64,000 nucleotides of DNA from AC-32 sp963717475 (GCA_963717475.1 OY970337.1:248001-312000); one strand, 5' to 3'. Counted from the stretch's first letter, positions 36,134-46,636 are shown. Notes: generated from the letters alone by a model not told the origin. Numbers and translations: made by a program.

Positions 36134-37691
36134 GCGCGGTCGACGTCCTCGACGCCTTTCGCATCCACCGCTCGGCGGGCGGGACGGCGGTCGCGCTGCA
36201 GGGCCTGACGCTGCGCGTCGAGGAGGGCGAAATCGTCGTGGTGCTTGGGCCGAGCGGCTCCGGGAAGACGACGCTGCTCCGCGTGGTCGCCGGCTTCGAC
36301 TCGCTCTCCGCCGGAAGCGCACGCGTCCTCGGCGAGGACGTCGGCCGGCTCTCGCCCGGTGCGCTCGCCCGCTTCCGCGCCCGGAATCTCGGCGTGCTCG
36401 ACCAGCACTACGCGCGGGCTCTCTCGCCCGACCTCACTTGCGCGCAGACCGTGGGCCTCGGGCTCGAGCTCCTCGGTGCCGGCCGTTCGGAAGCGCGCGC
36501 CGTGGCGGCGAGGCTGCTCGAGCGAGTCGGCCTCGGCGACCGGCTCGACGACCGGCCCGCGAGCCTCTCCGGCGGCGAGCAGCAGCGGGTCGCGCTCTGC
36601 GCCGCGCTCGCGCACCGGCCCAACCTGCTGCTCGCCGACGAGCCCGCCGGCGAGCTGGACGCGGACAACGCCGACACCGTCTACGGCCTGATCGCCGAGC
36701 TTGCCCGCGAGCAGGGCGCGACGGCCGTCGTCGTCAGCCACGACGAGGCGGCGGCCGCGATCGCCGACCGGCTCGTCCACGTCCGCGACGGCCGGGTCGT
36801 CGAGGAGGGCGTCCCCGGCCGGCCGAGCTCGCTGGTCGTCACCGAGCCGGGCTGGATCCGCCTGCCCGACCCGCTGCTCGACGCGCTCGGCGGCGCGCGG
36901 CGTCTCCAGGCCGGGTTGCAGGGAGCGGGCGTCCTGATCGAGCCCGCGGCCGGGTCTCGCTCCGAGCGGCTCGCCGAGCCCGTTCCGCTCGAGCGGCGGG
37001 CGACCGCCGAGCGGGGAGGTCGCGGCGGAGCTTCGCGACGTCGTCATGCGATTCCCGGGGCGCGCCGCGTCCGGTGCTCGACGGTCTCTCCTGGAAGTTC
37101 GATGCGGGCACCTTCACCGCGGTCGTGGGCCGCTCCGGGAGCGGCAAGACGACTCTGCTCCACCTGCTCGCCGGGCTCGAGCGACAGACGGCGGGCGAGG
37201 TGATCGTGGACGAGCGGGAGCTGGGAGCGCTCTCGCGCGCGGACGCGGCCGACGTCCGCCGGAGGCAGATCGCGCTCGTCACGCAGGAGCCGGGGCTCGT
37301 CCTCCATCTGAGCTCCCTGGAGAACGTCGAGCTCGGCCTTCTCGTCCGCGGCATCGAGGGAGACGCTCGCGAAGCCCTCGACCGCGTCGGTCTCGGGAGC
37401 CGCCTCGACCACCGCGCCGACCGGCTCTCGGCAGGCGAGCGGCAGCGGGTCGCCATCGCCCGCGCCCTCGCGGCGCGGCCGCGGATCCTGCTGGCGGACG
37501 AGCCCACCGCCCGCCTCGACGAGGCGAACGCGAGATCGGTCGGCCAGCTCCTCGCGCGACTGGCTCACGACAGCGGCGCGGCCGTCATCTGCGCGACCCA
37601 CGACGCCGCGCTGATCGAGCAGGCCGACGCCGAGCTGTCCCTCGCCGCGCCGCGGCCGGCGGACGCCGTCGGCGTCCTAGACGCGCGGTAG
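36130..37691 (+). CDS. ABC ATPase with two nucleotide-binding domains, two +1 frameshifts
   Basis: Read across two corrections, this is one protein of about 520 residues with two ATPases. First: VVVLGPSGSGKTTLLRVVAG (Walker A), LSGGEQQRVALCAAL, LLLADEPAGELD. Second: FTAVVGRSGSGKTTLLHLLA, LSAGERQRVAIARAL, ILLADEPTARLDEAN. Between them, near 37014 and 37058, one extra base sits in each of two G-runs (GCGGGGAGG and CCCGGGG); removing them joins AERxEVAAELRDVVMRF to RPVLDGLSWKFD. If the shifts were real there would be two separate genes, the second lacking a good start. The GTGA overlap with the FtsX permease makes it that permease's motor. Confidence 0.82.
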
Positions 37692-38926
37692 GGCTACGCC
37701 GGCCGGGAAGGCCTCTTCGAGAGGGACGGTCTCGTCGGCGAGCAGCTCGAGCTTTCGCGGCGAGGCGTGCGCGGCGATCAGCTCCTTCAGCGCCTCCCTC
37801 CGTCACGTTGTCCTGCCCGGTGTGCAGCGTCCCGGCCAGGCGGCCGCGCTCGAGGTAGAAGACGATCGCGTCGCCTGCCGCGAACGAGCCGCGCGCGACC
37901 CGCTCGTCGTGGCGCGAGGTGTCGCCGAAGACCTTCAGCGGCAGCCCGAACGACTCGGTGAAGAACGTCGAGACCACGTCGTAGCCGCCTCCTGCCCCTG
38001 CGAGGACCTTGCCGGCCTCGGCGCCCTGGTAGCTCGCGTTCGACCAGTGCTCGATCCGGCGCGAGCGGCCGAAGACCGGGTCGAAGAAGCGCGCCACGTC
38101 GCCGACGGCGAAGACGCCGGGGACGTTGGTCTCGAACTTCTCGTCCACCAGGATCCCGTCGTCGGTCGAGATCCCGCTCCCGGCGAGGAACGAGACCGCC
38201 GGCTGCACGCCGACGCCGACGACCGCCAGGCCTGCGCCGAGCTTGCCGCCCGGAGCGGAGCTCGACCGTGTCGAGCCGCTCGCCGCCGTGGAAGGCGCGC
38301 ACCTCGTCGCCGCGGATCACGTCGACCCCGCGCCGCCGGTAGAGCGCGACCAGGTGGTCGGAGATCTCGGGCGAGCGCAGCGACGCGAACAGCTCGACGC
38401 CGCGGCTGACGAGACTGACGTCGAGCCCGAGCTCGGTCAGCGAGGCGGCGACCTCCATCCCGATGAAGCCGCTCCCGACGACGACGGCGTCGCGCGCCTG
38501 TCCGGCGGCCTCGCGGATCGCGGTCGAGTCCTCGACCGAGCGGAGGCTGAAGACGCCCGGCAGGCCGGCGCCGGGGACGTCGAGCGTGCGCGGCTGGGCG
38601 CCGGTCGCGAGCAGGAGCTTGCCGTAGCCGTAGAGGCCGTCCGCCGTCCCGACCGCACTCTCGCGCGGGTCGACCGCCGCCACCTCGGTCCCGAGCAGCA
38701 GCTCGACTCCGTTCTCGTCGTAGAACTCCTGCGGCTCGACGAGGGTCCCGTCGCGGTCGACCTCGCCGCGCAGGTAGCGCTTCGACAAGGGCGGGCGGTG
38801 GTACGGAAGCGATTGCTCCCGGCTCAGCAGGGCGATCGAGCCCGAGCCGCCCGCGGCCCGGTACTCCCTGATCGCCCGCGCGGCGGCGAGCCCGCCGCCG
38901 ACGATCACCAGCTCGAATCTGTTCAT
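37677..38926 (-). CDS. FAD-dependent NAD(P)H:ferredoxin reductase-like protein, two +1 shifts
   Basis: About 416 residues. N-terminal FAD site RFELVIVGGGLAAARAIREY, YHRPPLSKRYLRG (typical of rubredoxin/ferredoxin reductases of mono- and dioxygenase systems), GAQPRTLDVPGAGLPGV, second dinucleotide site VVVGSGFIGMEVAASL, and VFAVGDVARFF at the C-terminal FAD contact. Extra G's near 38250 and 37797 shift the frame; corrected, the end reads TEEALKELIAAHASP to PAGVALPRV. GAAGGAGACGAA upstream of ATG 38926 is a good ribosome site. The end overlaps the ABC ATPase gene convergently by 15 bp. No ferredoxin or oxygenase gene is next to it. Confidence 0.88.
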
Positions 38927-39018
38927 TTCGTCTCCTTCGCGTGTGTCTCTCGTTGGTGCCGAGCGCGCGCCGGTTCTTACGGGTAAGAACCCGCCTCGCC
39001 GCGACACGAACGAAGGTG

Positions 39019-39585
39019 ATGGGGACGACAACCTTCTGCGAGGCGCCGCTTCTGACCGCGCCGGGGCTCGTGATGACGCCCAGGCCCGCGACGGAGCAGC
39101 TCGTCGCGGCCGCGGCTGAGCGAATCCGCGGCTGCGGCGCGTGCGTGGCCGACGTCGGCACCGGCTCGGGAGCAATCGCCCTCGGGCTTGCTCAGCGGGT
39201 GCCGGACGCCGAGATCTGGGCGAGCGACACCAGCCCGGCCGCCGTGGCCCTCGCGGCGCGGAACGCGCTTCGGCTGGGCCTCTCCGACCGCGTGCACGTT
39301 CGCCGCGGAGACCTGCTCGAGCCGCTGCCCGGCGAGTTCGACCTGATCGTCGCCAACCTCCCGTACCTGCCGGAGGACACTCGACTCGGCCATCCCGAGC
39401 TGGCGGCCGAGCCGGACGAGGCGATCTTCGCGCCCGGCGACGGCCTCGGCCCGTATCGCCGGCTGCTCGCCTCGGCGGGGGAGCGCCTGCTCCCCGGCGG
39501 CGCCGTCCTCATCCAGTTCCACCGGCGCGTCCTGGTAGCCGAGCGCGAGGAGCTCGCTGCGTTCCGGGCCAGGCTCGCCGCATGA
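39019..39585 (+). CDS. HemK/PrmC-like N5-glutamine methyltransferase
   Basis: 188 residues from ATG 39019. SAM-binding motif I VADVGTGSGAIALGLA, then VANLPYLPEDTRL, where NLPY takes the place of the NPPY catalytic motif, and a C-terminal LLPGGAVLIQFH. The N-terminal helical domain of PrmC (about 80 residues) is absent, as in short YaeB/Mg-type relatives. NPPY enzymes methylate glutamine amides, for example in release factors; a short form could have another substrate. AAGG precedes the start. The stop overlaps the DoxX gene's possible upstream start. Confidence 0.8.
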   Translation: MGTTTFCEAPLLTAPGLVMTPRPATEQLVAAAAERIRGCGACVADVGTGSGAIALGLAQRVPDAEIWASDTSPAAVALAARNALRLGLSDRVHVRRGDLLEPLPGEFDLIVANLPYLPEDTRLGHPELAAEPDEAIFAPGDGLGPYRRLLASAGERLLPGGAVLIQFHRRVLVAEREELAAFRARLAA

Positions 39586-39608
39586 CCAACGACCTGGAGG
39601 TGAACGAG

Positions 39609-40064
39609 ATGACAACCGAAGCACGAGCGGCCCGCGATGCCTACCGGCTCCTGCGGATCGGCTTCACCGTCGCGCCGATCCTGTTCGGGCTCGACAAGTT
39701 CTTCAACTGGACGGTGCACTGGCCCGACTACCTGGCCCCCTGGATCAACAACATCGTTCCCGGGAGCGGGCAGGACTTCATGTACGTCGTCGGCGGCGTC
39801 GAGATCGCCGCAGGCCTCGTCGTGGCCGTCGCGCCGGTGATCGGCGCGCCGCTCGTCTCGGCGTGGCTGGCGGGGATCGTCGTCAACCTGCTGACGAACA
39901 ACCCGCCGGAGTACTACGACATCGCGCTCCGCGACTTCGGCCTGATGCTCGGCGCGCTGACGCTGACGCGCCTCGCGTGGGCCTTCGCGCGCCGCCCGGA
40001 GGCCGAGCGCGCACCCGCGCGCGAGTCGTCCAGGCTGGGCCGCTTCCGCGCCCGGCAGGCCTAG
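39609..40064 (+). CDS. DoxX-family membrane protein
   Basis: About 151 residues with four membrane segments: FTVAPILFGLDKFFNWTVHW, FMYVVGGVEIAAGLVVAVAP, APLVSAWLAGIVVNLL and LMLGALTLTRLAWAFA. The sequence FGLDKFFNWTVHWPDYLAPW is typical of DoxX-like proteins. GGAGG lies nine bases before ATG 39609, which is preferred over ATG 39582 in the overlap with the methyltransferase. DoxX relatives take part in thiosulfate:quinone reduction or oxidative-stress membrane complexes, but the role here is unknown. The stop overlaps the convergent MMPL gene by four bases. Confidence 0.8.
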   Translation: MTTEARAARDAYRLLRIGFTVAPILFGLDKFFNWTVHWPDYLAPWINNIVPGSGQDFMYVVGGVEIAAGLVVAVAPVIGAPLVSAWLAGIVVNLLTNNPPEYYDIALRDFGLMLGALTLTRLAWAFARRPEAERAPARESSRLGRFRARQA

Positions 40065-42128
40065 CGCCGAACCGGCGGCCGGGGCGGCGAGCGATGCCGT
40101 CGCCCCGGCCACCAGTTCCAGCGGCCGAGGATCGCCATCAGCGACGGGACGAGCAGCGCGCGAACGATCGTCGCGTCGATCAGGACGGCGAGCGCGATCC
40201 CGACGCCGACCTCCTTGACCAGGATGACTTGCGAGGTCGCGAACGAGCCGACCGCGACGCAGAAGAGCAGGGCGGCCGCGGTCACGATCCGGCCGGTGCG
40301 CTCCAGCCCGGTCGCGACGGCCTCGCGGTTGGGTAGCCCGGCGTCCCAGCCCTCCTTGATCCGCAGCAACAGGAAGACGCCGTAGTCGGTCGCGAGGCCG
40401 AAGGCGACTGCGAACAGGAGCACCGGCTGCGTCAACTGGAGCGCGCCCTGGCCGCGGTAGTCGAACAGTCCCTCGAGCCGGCCGTCCTGGAAGACGTAGA
40501 CGAGGATCCCGAACGTCGCGGCAAGCGTGAGCGCGTTCATGAGGAGCGTCTTCAGCGGCAGCACGAGTGATTGCGTCGCCCGGTACAGCAGCAGGAACGT
40601 GACGACGCAGAGCAGGCTGATCGCCAGCGCGAGGCGCGATCCGAGCGCGTGCTTCTGGTCGAGGAACTGCGCGGTCGCGCCGCCCACCGAGCGCGTCGCC
40701 CCGGAGCGAGCGCATCCCGCGGACGAGCCGCTGCGAGGCATCCGCGAGGAACGGCTGTCCCGACGACGCGCGCAGCTCCCAGGCGCCGGGCGACAGGCGC
40801 CGGGGAGGGAGGACGAGGGCGGCTTGCGGCAGCCGTCGGACGGCCAGCGCGTACTCGCGTGCTCGGGCCGCGTCGGCGTGCAGCACCGCGTACGCCGGCG
40901 AGGCGGCGGTTGCCGCGAAGTCGTTGCGGAGCGCCGTGTCGACCACGCGCGAGCTCGCGCTCGGCGGCAGGACGGAGGCGTCCACGCCGGTGAAGCGGAT
41001 CGACAGGAACGGCAGGCCGAGCACGAGCAGCAGCGCGGTCGCAGCCACCGCCACCGGGACCGGCCGCCGCATCAGCGCGTGCGCGAGGCGGTACCAGCCG
41101 CCGCGCCGGTCGACCTCCGTCCGCTCCAGGGCCCGTCGCCAGCGCGCCGGCGAGAGCGAATTCACGCGCGATCCGAGCAGGATGAAGAGCGCGGGCAGCA
41201 CCGTCAGCGCGATCAGTCCTGCCAGCGGGCCGACGAGCCCCCCGGCGATGCCCATCGAGCGGAGGAACCCGAGCGGGAAGACCGCGAGGGTCGCGATCGC
41301 CGCGCCCACGGTCACGGAGCTGTACGCAACCGTCCTGCCCGCTGTCGCGACCGTCGCCCGCACCGCTTCGGCGCCCGGGCCGCGCCGCGCGAGCTCCTCG
41401 CGAAAGCGCGAGACGAGCAAGAGGCTGTAGTCGATTCCAAGGCCGAGCCCGGCGCCGGTGACGATGTTGAGCGCGTAGCTCGACACGGGCGAGACGGCGT
41501 TCAGCACGCGCAGCATCAGCAGCGAGCCGAGGATCGTGAGCGCGCCGCAGACGAGCGGGAGCAGCGCGGCCACGAGGCTGCGGAAGACCCAGAGCGCGAG
41601 CAGGAACAGGAGCGGAAATGCAAGCTCCTCCGCGTGGGTCAGGTCGTGCTCGACCTGGTCGTTGACCTGCGTGATCGCGATCGCGGGGCCGCCGACGGCG
41701 ACGCCGCGCATGGGCCGCAGCCGCTTGGCCACCCGCTCCGCCGCGAGCGACCACGCGTGCTCGGAGACGGTCGCGCGCGCGTAGGCCGGGACGATCGCCT
41801 CGCTCCGGTCTCGCGAGAGCAGCGGCTTCGCCGGCACGGGAAACGCGGGCTCGCCGCGGACGACGGACCGGACGCGGCGCAGGCGCGCGGCGGTCGGGCG
41901 GTGGACGAGAACGAGCACCTCCGGGGCGGCCGACAGCCCCGAGGCCCGCTGGATCGCCGTCTGGGCGCGGATGCTCTCGCTGCCGCCCGCGACGAACTCG
42001 TTCACCCCGCGGCCGAGCAGGCGCGGGGTCTCCAGGCCGAACGCGGCGCCGACCACCGCGAACAGCGCGGCGCCGAGAAGCACCCGGCGAGGCGCCCGGA
42101 CGGCGAGGTCGGCGAGCGCCTCGATCAT
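40061..42128 (-). CDS. MMPL-family RND transporter, one +1 frameshift
   Basis: About 688 residues once one extra G in CTCCGGGGCGAC (near 40700) is dropped. It has one N-terminal span, an extracytoplasmic domain, then five spans (LLFLLALWVFRSLVAALLPL, GAGLGLGIDYSLLLVSRFRE with the proton-relay GxxxDY motif), and a second repeat of the same plan ending in LLFAVAFGLATDYGVFLLLR and ATIVRALLVPSLMAI. MMPL proteins export lipids or peptides across the inner membrane by proton drive. ATG 42128. Before the shift the protein reads LRxATRSVGGATAQFLD, so the joined frame is certain. Confidence 0.87.
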
Positions 42129-42184
42129 GGGACCATGCTGCCGTTTTCGTCCTGATCTAGGCCCGAAGAGCCCTTCGCGTTCCG

Positions 42185-42213
42185 TTGATTTCGGGACGTC
42201 GAGGTGATATGAA
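42185..42213 (+). promoter_or_regulatory. Sigma70-like promoter for the BNR/PASTA protein
   Basis: TTGATT (42185-42190) and TATGAA (42208-42213) with a 17-bp spacer, 66 bp upstream of the start codon at 42279. A similar -35 box (TTGATTT..CGG) precedes the second polyproline gene. AAGGGGAGAGGGCG is the ribosome site before 42279. Confidence 0.5.
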
Positions 42214-42278
42214 CGACTACATCTGGCTCGCCGGCCGGTCGGCCGGTGCGCAACTGAGCATTCAAGGGGAGAGGGCGA

Positions 42279-45200
42279 ATGTCACGAATGAGGATCGTGT
42301 TGGTCGCGATCGCCGGCCTGGCGCTGTTCACGGCGCTGGCGGTCGCTGGGAGCAAGTACGTGGGGAGCGCCGGTTCGCCCAGCGCGAAGAGCGCGGTCAA
42401 GGACCTGCCTGTGCAGGGCGGAACGGAAGAGCTCGGCACAGCCGACTCGTACTGGAACACGCGGCTGACGTATCCGACCGGGCGCTACAACCCGGCCTGG
42501 CTGCGCATCGCAGCCCGCCAGGCAGCCCGTCTGCCTGACCGGATTCCGGCGGGGGCGGCGCGAGCTGGACAGCCGCTCGGCCCGCAGCCGGAGTCGATGG
42601 ACGGCTGCCAGAATTGTTACAACTATCACAAGACCGAGGGCCGGGTGAACGCGATCGTCGTCGACCCGACGACGACCACCAACGGCTCGATCGTGGCCTA
42701 TGCGGGCAGTGTCGGCGGCGGCGTCTGGAAGACGACCAACTGCTGCTCGACCACCACGACGTGGACGGTCACGACCGACGATCCGCTCATCTCCGCGATC
42801 GACATCGACACCCTCGCGATCGACCCCAACGACCACAACACGATCTACGCCGGCACCGGCGACCTCAACTTCGGCTCCTTCTCGATGGGCAGCCAGGGCA
42901 TCCTCAAGACCACCGACGCCGGCGCCCACTGGACGATGCTCGGGGCGGACGTCTTCGGGGCGGCCTACGACGAGCCCGCGGGGCAGTTCCCGCAGTACGA
43001 CGCGGTCGGCAAGGTCCGCGTCGACCCGAACAACAGCCAGAACGTCGTCGCCGGCACGAAGAAGGGGATCTTCGTCTCCTACGACGGCGGCTCGAACTGG
43101 AGCGGCCCGTGCGCCCTCCTCGCGGGCGGCGACCGCCAGGACGTCACCGGCCTCGAGCTGGCAGAACCTCGGCGACACCACGCGGATCATCGCGGCCGTC
43201 GGTACCCGCGGGTTCGCGACCGCCGTCCAGTACGACCTCGGCAACAACGGCGCGAACGGCATCTACGCCGCGGACATGCCCGCGAGCGGGTGCCCGAACT
43301 TCGCCTCGATCGCGAGCGACGCGAACGGGTTCGTCTTCGGGACGAGTGAGCCGAGCGGCCCGTACGCCCCGGGTGCGCCGATGCACGCCGGCAGCGGGGT
43401 CGACTACGGCGGCAACGCCTCCACCGGCGACCAGCTCGGCCGGATCGACATCGCGATCGCGCCGAGCGACCCGAACACGATCTACGCACAGGCGCAGCAG
43501 ATCGTCAGCTCGCCCGGCACCCAGCTCGGGATGTGGCAGTCGAACGACGCCGGCGCCTCGTGGCACTTCATGACGCACACGTCCGGCGCACGCCCTGGAT
43601 CTCGACCAGTGCGGCGGCAACTACAACCAGAACTGGTACGACCAGGGCATCGCGGTCGACCCGAACGACGCGGACAAGATCTTCGTCGACACGTACGACG
43701 TCTGGCGGGGGACGCGGAACGGCTCGAGCATCACCGACCTGACGTGCGGCTACGGCGGCGGCGAGACCGTCCACGTCGACCAGCACGCGCTGGCCTTCGT
43801 GCACAACTCGTCCGACATCCTGCTGATCGGCAGCGACGGCGGCATGTTCGCGACGACGCAGGCCACGACCGCCTCCGGCCCGGCGAACTTCTTCAACATG
43901 GACGACGGGCTGAACACGATCGAGTTCTACTCGGGCGACGTCAGCGGCTACTTCGCGACGTCGACCAATCCGTCGGCAGTCGGCGGCGCGCAGGACAACG
44001 GCCCGAGCGCGGCCGGGTTCCCCAACGGCGGCTTCAACGGCCCCGTGCAGTGGAACCTGGTCACCGGAGGCGACGGCTTCCTGGGCCGGATCGATCCGGT
44101 CGGCTCCGGCTCGACCGAGGGCCAGTACCCGCGCTACTACACGACCAACAACGGCGGCGCGCTGTCCCGCTGCGTCTCGAGCGCGAGCAACACCTGCCTC
44201 CACGGCGGCGGGTGGGGCGGCTTCGGGGGCGGCTGGAGCGGCGATGCCAGGAAGTCGTTCGTCCAGCCGATCGACATCTTCCACGGCGGGATCCCGGGCG
44301 GCGACGACTGCGGTCCTGCCGGGGCGACGACCGGCTGCGGTCACCTGCTCGACGGCACGTACCGCGTCTGGGAGACCGTCGGCGGCGCCACGGGAACCGC
44401 GAACTGGTACATCACGAGCCCGGACCTGACGAAGGGCACGCTCGCCGACCGCTCGTACATCAACCAGATCAAGTACTCGCCGAAGTGGGACTCGCAGGCG
44501 ATCGCCGGCACCAACGACGGCAACGTCTGGATCGGCTTCAACCTCGGCACCGGCACGGCGAACCAGGCGAACTGGGTCGACGTGACCGGCTCGAACGCCG
44601 TCTTGCCGAATCGGCCGGTCCTCGGGATCGCGCTCGACCCGACCACGGCGGACCGCACGCTCGCGGTCGGCTACGCGGCGGTCGGCGGCTTCGACGCGAA
44701 CACGCCGACCACTCCGGGGCACCTCTTCCAGGCGACCTGCACCGCGAACTGCGCCACGTCCACGTGGTTGAACAAGAGCGGTGACCTGCCGGACATCCCG
44801 GTCGACTCGGTCATCGTCAACCCGAACAACCCGCTGCAGGTCTTCGCGGGAACTGACTTCGGCGTCTACTACACGGACGACATCAGCGCGGCGACGCCGA
44901 GCTGGTTCCGCTTCGACAACGGCATGCCGCACGCGATGATCTGGGATCTCCAGATCGACCGTGGCGGCACGACGCTCTCCGCCTGGACGCGGAGCCGCGG
45001 GGCCTACGTCTACCAGCTCGAGGGCGGGCCGCCTCCGCCACCTCCACCTCCGCCTCCTCCGCCACCTCCGCCACCTCCACCTCCGCCTCCGCCACCACCG
45101 CCTCCGCCACCACCGCCTCCGCCGCCACCGCCGCCACCGCCACCGCCGCCTCCGCCACCGCCCTCCAGGCCGCCCTGCGTGGTTCCGAACGTGATCGGCA

Positions 45201-45385
45201 ACGCGCTCGGCAGGGCGAAGACGAGGATCCGGCAGCGCCACTGCCGCGTGGGCAACATCACGCGCAAGTTCTCCTCGCGCAGGCTGAAGGGCCACGTGCT
45301 CAGGCAGTCCCCGCGGGCAGGCCGCAGGTTCGCCAACGGCCACAAGGTCAACCTGATCGTCGGCAAGGGGCCGAGGCGCAGGTAA
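42279..45385 (+). CDS. Exported sortilin/BNR-like propeller with polyproline linker and PASTA domain
   Basis: About 1035 residues after correcting +1 shifts near 43155 and 43590. Signal peptide MSRMRIVLVAIAGLALFTAL. The central part has repeated propeller motifs: IDPNDHNTIYAGTGDLN, GILKTTDAGAHWTML, VRVDPNNSQNVVAGT, IFVDTYDVWRGT and GVYYTDDIS, typical of VPS10/BNR-type sialidase-like propellers. Then come 45 prolines in a row and a C-terminal PASTA-like domain of about 70 residues (CVVPNVIGNALGRAK, QSPRAGRRFANGHKVNLIVGKG) with two Cys, ending in a basic tail. PASTA domains bind peptidoglycan or muropeptides, so the protein is likely anchored at the wall with the propeller outside. No membrane span besides the signal. 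Confidence 0.82.
45029..45163 (+). repeat. 45-codon polyproline tract
   Basis: All 45 codons are CCN (CCG, CCT, CCA, one CCC) in hexamer-like repetition. The opposite strand is GG-N repeated and could form G-quadruplexes. Translating it would need EF-P. Confidence 0.97.
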
Positions 45386-45403
45386 ACCGCACTACCAAGC
45401 GCA

Positions 45404-45439
45404 AAAAGCGACGGGGCCCTGCGGGGCCCCGTCGCTTTT
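45404..45439 (+). terminator. Strong intrinsic terminator
   Basis: 16-bp perfect stem AAAAGCGACGGGGCCC / GGGCCCCGTCGCTTTT with a TGCG loop, 18 bp after the stop at 45385 and ending in a short T-run. Confidence 0.93.
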
Positions 45440-45455
45440 CTCTTTCGCGCTCCTA

Positions 45456-45483
45456 TTGATTTTTCGGCTCAAACATGTAAGAA
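45456..45483 (+). promoter_or_regulatory. Promoter-like boxes before the second polyproline gene
   Basis: TTGATT (45456-45461) and TAAGAA (45478-45483) with a 16-bp spacer, 55 bp before the start codon. TAGATA at 45486 is an alternative -10. AAAGGGGAAGGGG precedes ATG 45539. Confidence 0.4.
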
Positions 45484-45538
45484 ACTAGATAGCGGTCGAG
45501 GGGGCCGCACTTTCATTCCGAAAGGGGAAGGGGCATAC

Positions 45539-46579
45539 ATGAAGGGGAGATGGGTGTTGCCCGTCGCGCTTGCCTTCGGACTTGCTTTGCTCGCGTTCGC
45601 GTCGGCCGCCCTGGCCAGCACGGACGGTCGTGGCGGGACGGTCCAGGCGCATCGCGCGCCGTCGCTGGCGGCAGGCACGACAGGCCACGTGACGGTCAGG
45701 CATAGCACGAGCCCGAGCACCGTCCTGTACAGCCAGTACGACAACGCGGGCGCGAACTCTTCGAGCTCGCAGGACTTCGAGGCCTCATTCGACGCCTATG
45801 ACGACGAGCTCGCGGACGATTTCGTCGTTCCGGGCGGCGCTCAGTGGAGCGTCGACACCGTCGACGCGGCCGGCGTGTACTACAACGGCGGCGGTCCGGC
45901 GGACTCGTTCAACGTCCGGTTCTACTCGGATACGGCCGGATTCCCGGGCACCATGGTCGCCGAGCGGTTGGCTCAGTCGTACACGCTGAGCTCGACCGAC
46001 TACACGATCGCGGTTTCGCCCGCAGTGAGCCTCACGCCTGGCACCTACTGGGTTTCCGTGCAGGCTCGGATGGACTTCGGCGTCGGCGGCCAGTTCGGCT
46101 GGACCGACCGCAGCGTTGTGTCGAACATGGGTGCTGCGTGGCAGAACCCCGGCGGCGGCTTCGGCGCCGGCTGCATCACGTGGGACCGCAAGGTCAACTG
46201 CATCCCGACCGCGGACGGCGATCAGGTCTTCAGCCTGAGCGGCACCAACGCGCCGCCTCCGCCGCCTCCGCCACCTCCGCCTCCGCCTCCACCACCTCCG
46301 CCTCCACCTCCGCCTCCACCGCCTCCGCCGCCTCCGCCACCTCCGCCACCGCCACCCCCGTTCAGGCCGCCATGCGTGGTCCCGAACGTGATCCACAACA
46401 CGCTGGGCAGGGCGAAGTCGAGGATCCGGCACCACCACTGCCGCGTCGGCCACGTCACGCGCAAGTTCTCTTCGCGCAGACTGAAGGGCCTCGTGATCAG
46501 GCAGTCCCCGCGGGCCGGCCGGAGACTGGCCAACGGCGCCAGGGTCAACCTGGTCGTCGGCAAGGGCCGGCACCGGTAG
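45539..46579 (+). CDS. Exported beta-sandwich protein with polyproline linker and PASTA domain
   Basis: 346 residues. Signal peptide MKGRWVLPVALAFGLALLAF ending at ASAALAS. The mature domain (45-225) is beta-rich with aromatic/Gly patterns: DDELADDFVVPGGAQWSVDT, PADSFNVRFYSDTAGFPGT and TPGTYWVSVQARMDFG resemble choice-of-anchor or PEP-CTERM-type beta-sandwich domains. Then 36 prolines in a row and a PASTA domain nearly identical in plan to that of the upstream gene (CVVPNVIHNTLGRAK, QSPRAGRRLANGARVNLVVGKG). Frame intact. The two genes have similar promoters and each has a terminator, so they are independent units of a pair. Confidence 0.8.
   Translation: MKGRWVLPVALAFGLALLAFASAALASTDGRGGTVQAHRAPSLAAGTTGHVTVRHSTSPSTVLYSQYDNAGANSSSSQDFEASFDAYDDELADDFVVPGGAQWSVDTVDAAGVYYNGGGPADSFNVRFYSDTAGFPGTMVAERLAQSYTLSSTDYTIAVSPAVSLTPGTYWVSVQARMDFGVGGQFGWTDRSVVSNMGAAWQNPGGGFGAGCITWDRKVNCIPTADGDQVFSLSGTNAPPPPPPPPPPPPPPPPPPPPPPPPPPPPPPPPPPPPFRPPCVVPNVIHNTLGRAKSRIRHHHCRVGHVTRKFSSRRLKGLVIRQSPRAGRRLANGARVNLVVGKGRHR
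46253..46360 (+). repeat. 36-codon polyproline tract
   Basis: Thirty-six consecutive CCN codons between the beta-sandwich and PASTA domain, with the same hexameric CCT/CCG/CCA usage as the tract at 45029. Confidence 0.97.
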
Positions 46580-46602
46580 ACCTCTAGGGAGGGAGAGCAT
46601 CA

Positions 46603-46636
46603 AAGCGGGGCCGCACACGCGGCCCCGCTTCTTTTT
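46603..46636 (+). terminator. Strong intrinsic terminator
   Basis: Perfect 12-bp stem AAGCGGGGCCGC / GCGGCCCCGCTT with an ACAC loop, followed by CTTTTT, 24 bp after the stop at 46579. Confidence 0.93.

Noticed and set aside
45010..45366. Minus-strand frame with a long polyglycine run
   Set aside because: It is only the complement of the polyproline codons of the BNR/PASTA gene.
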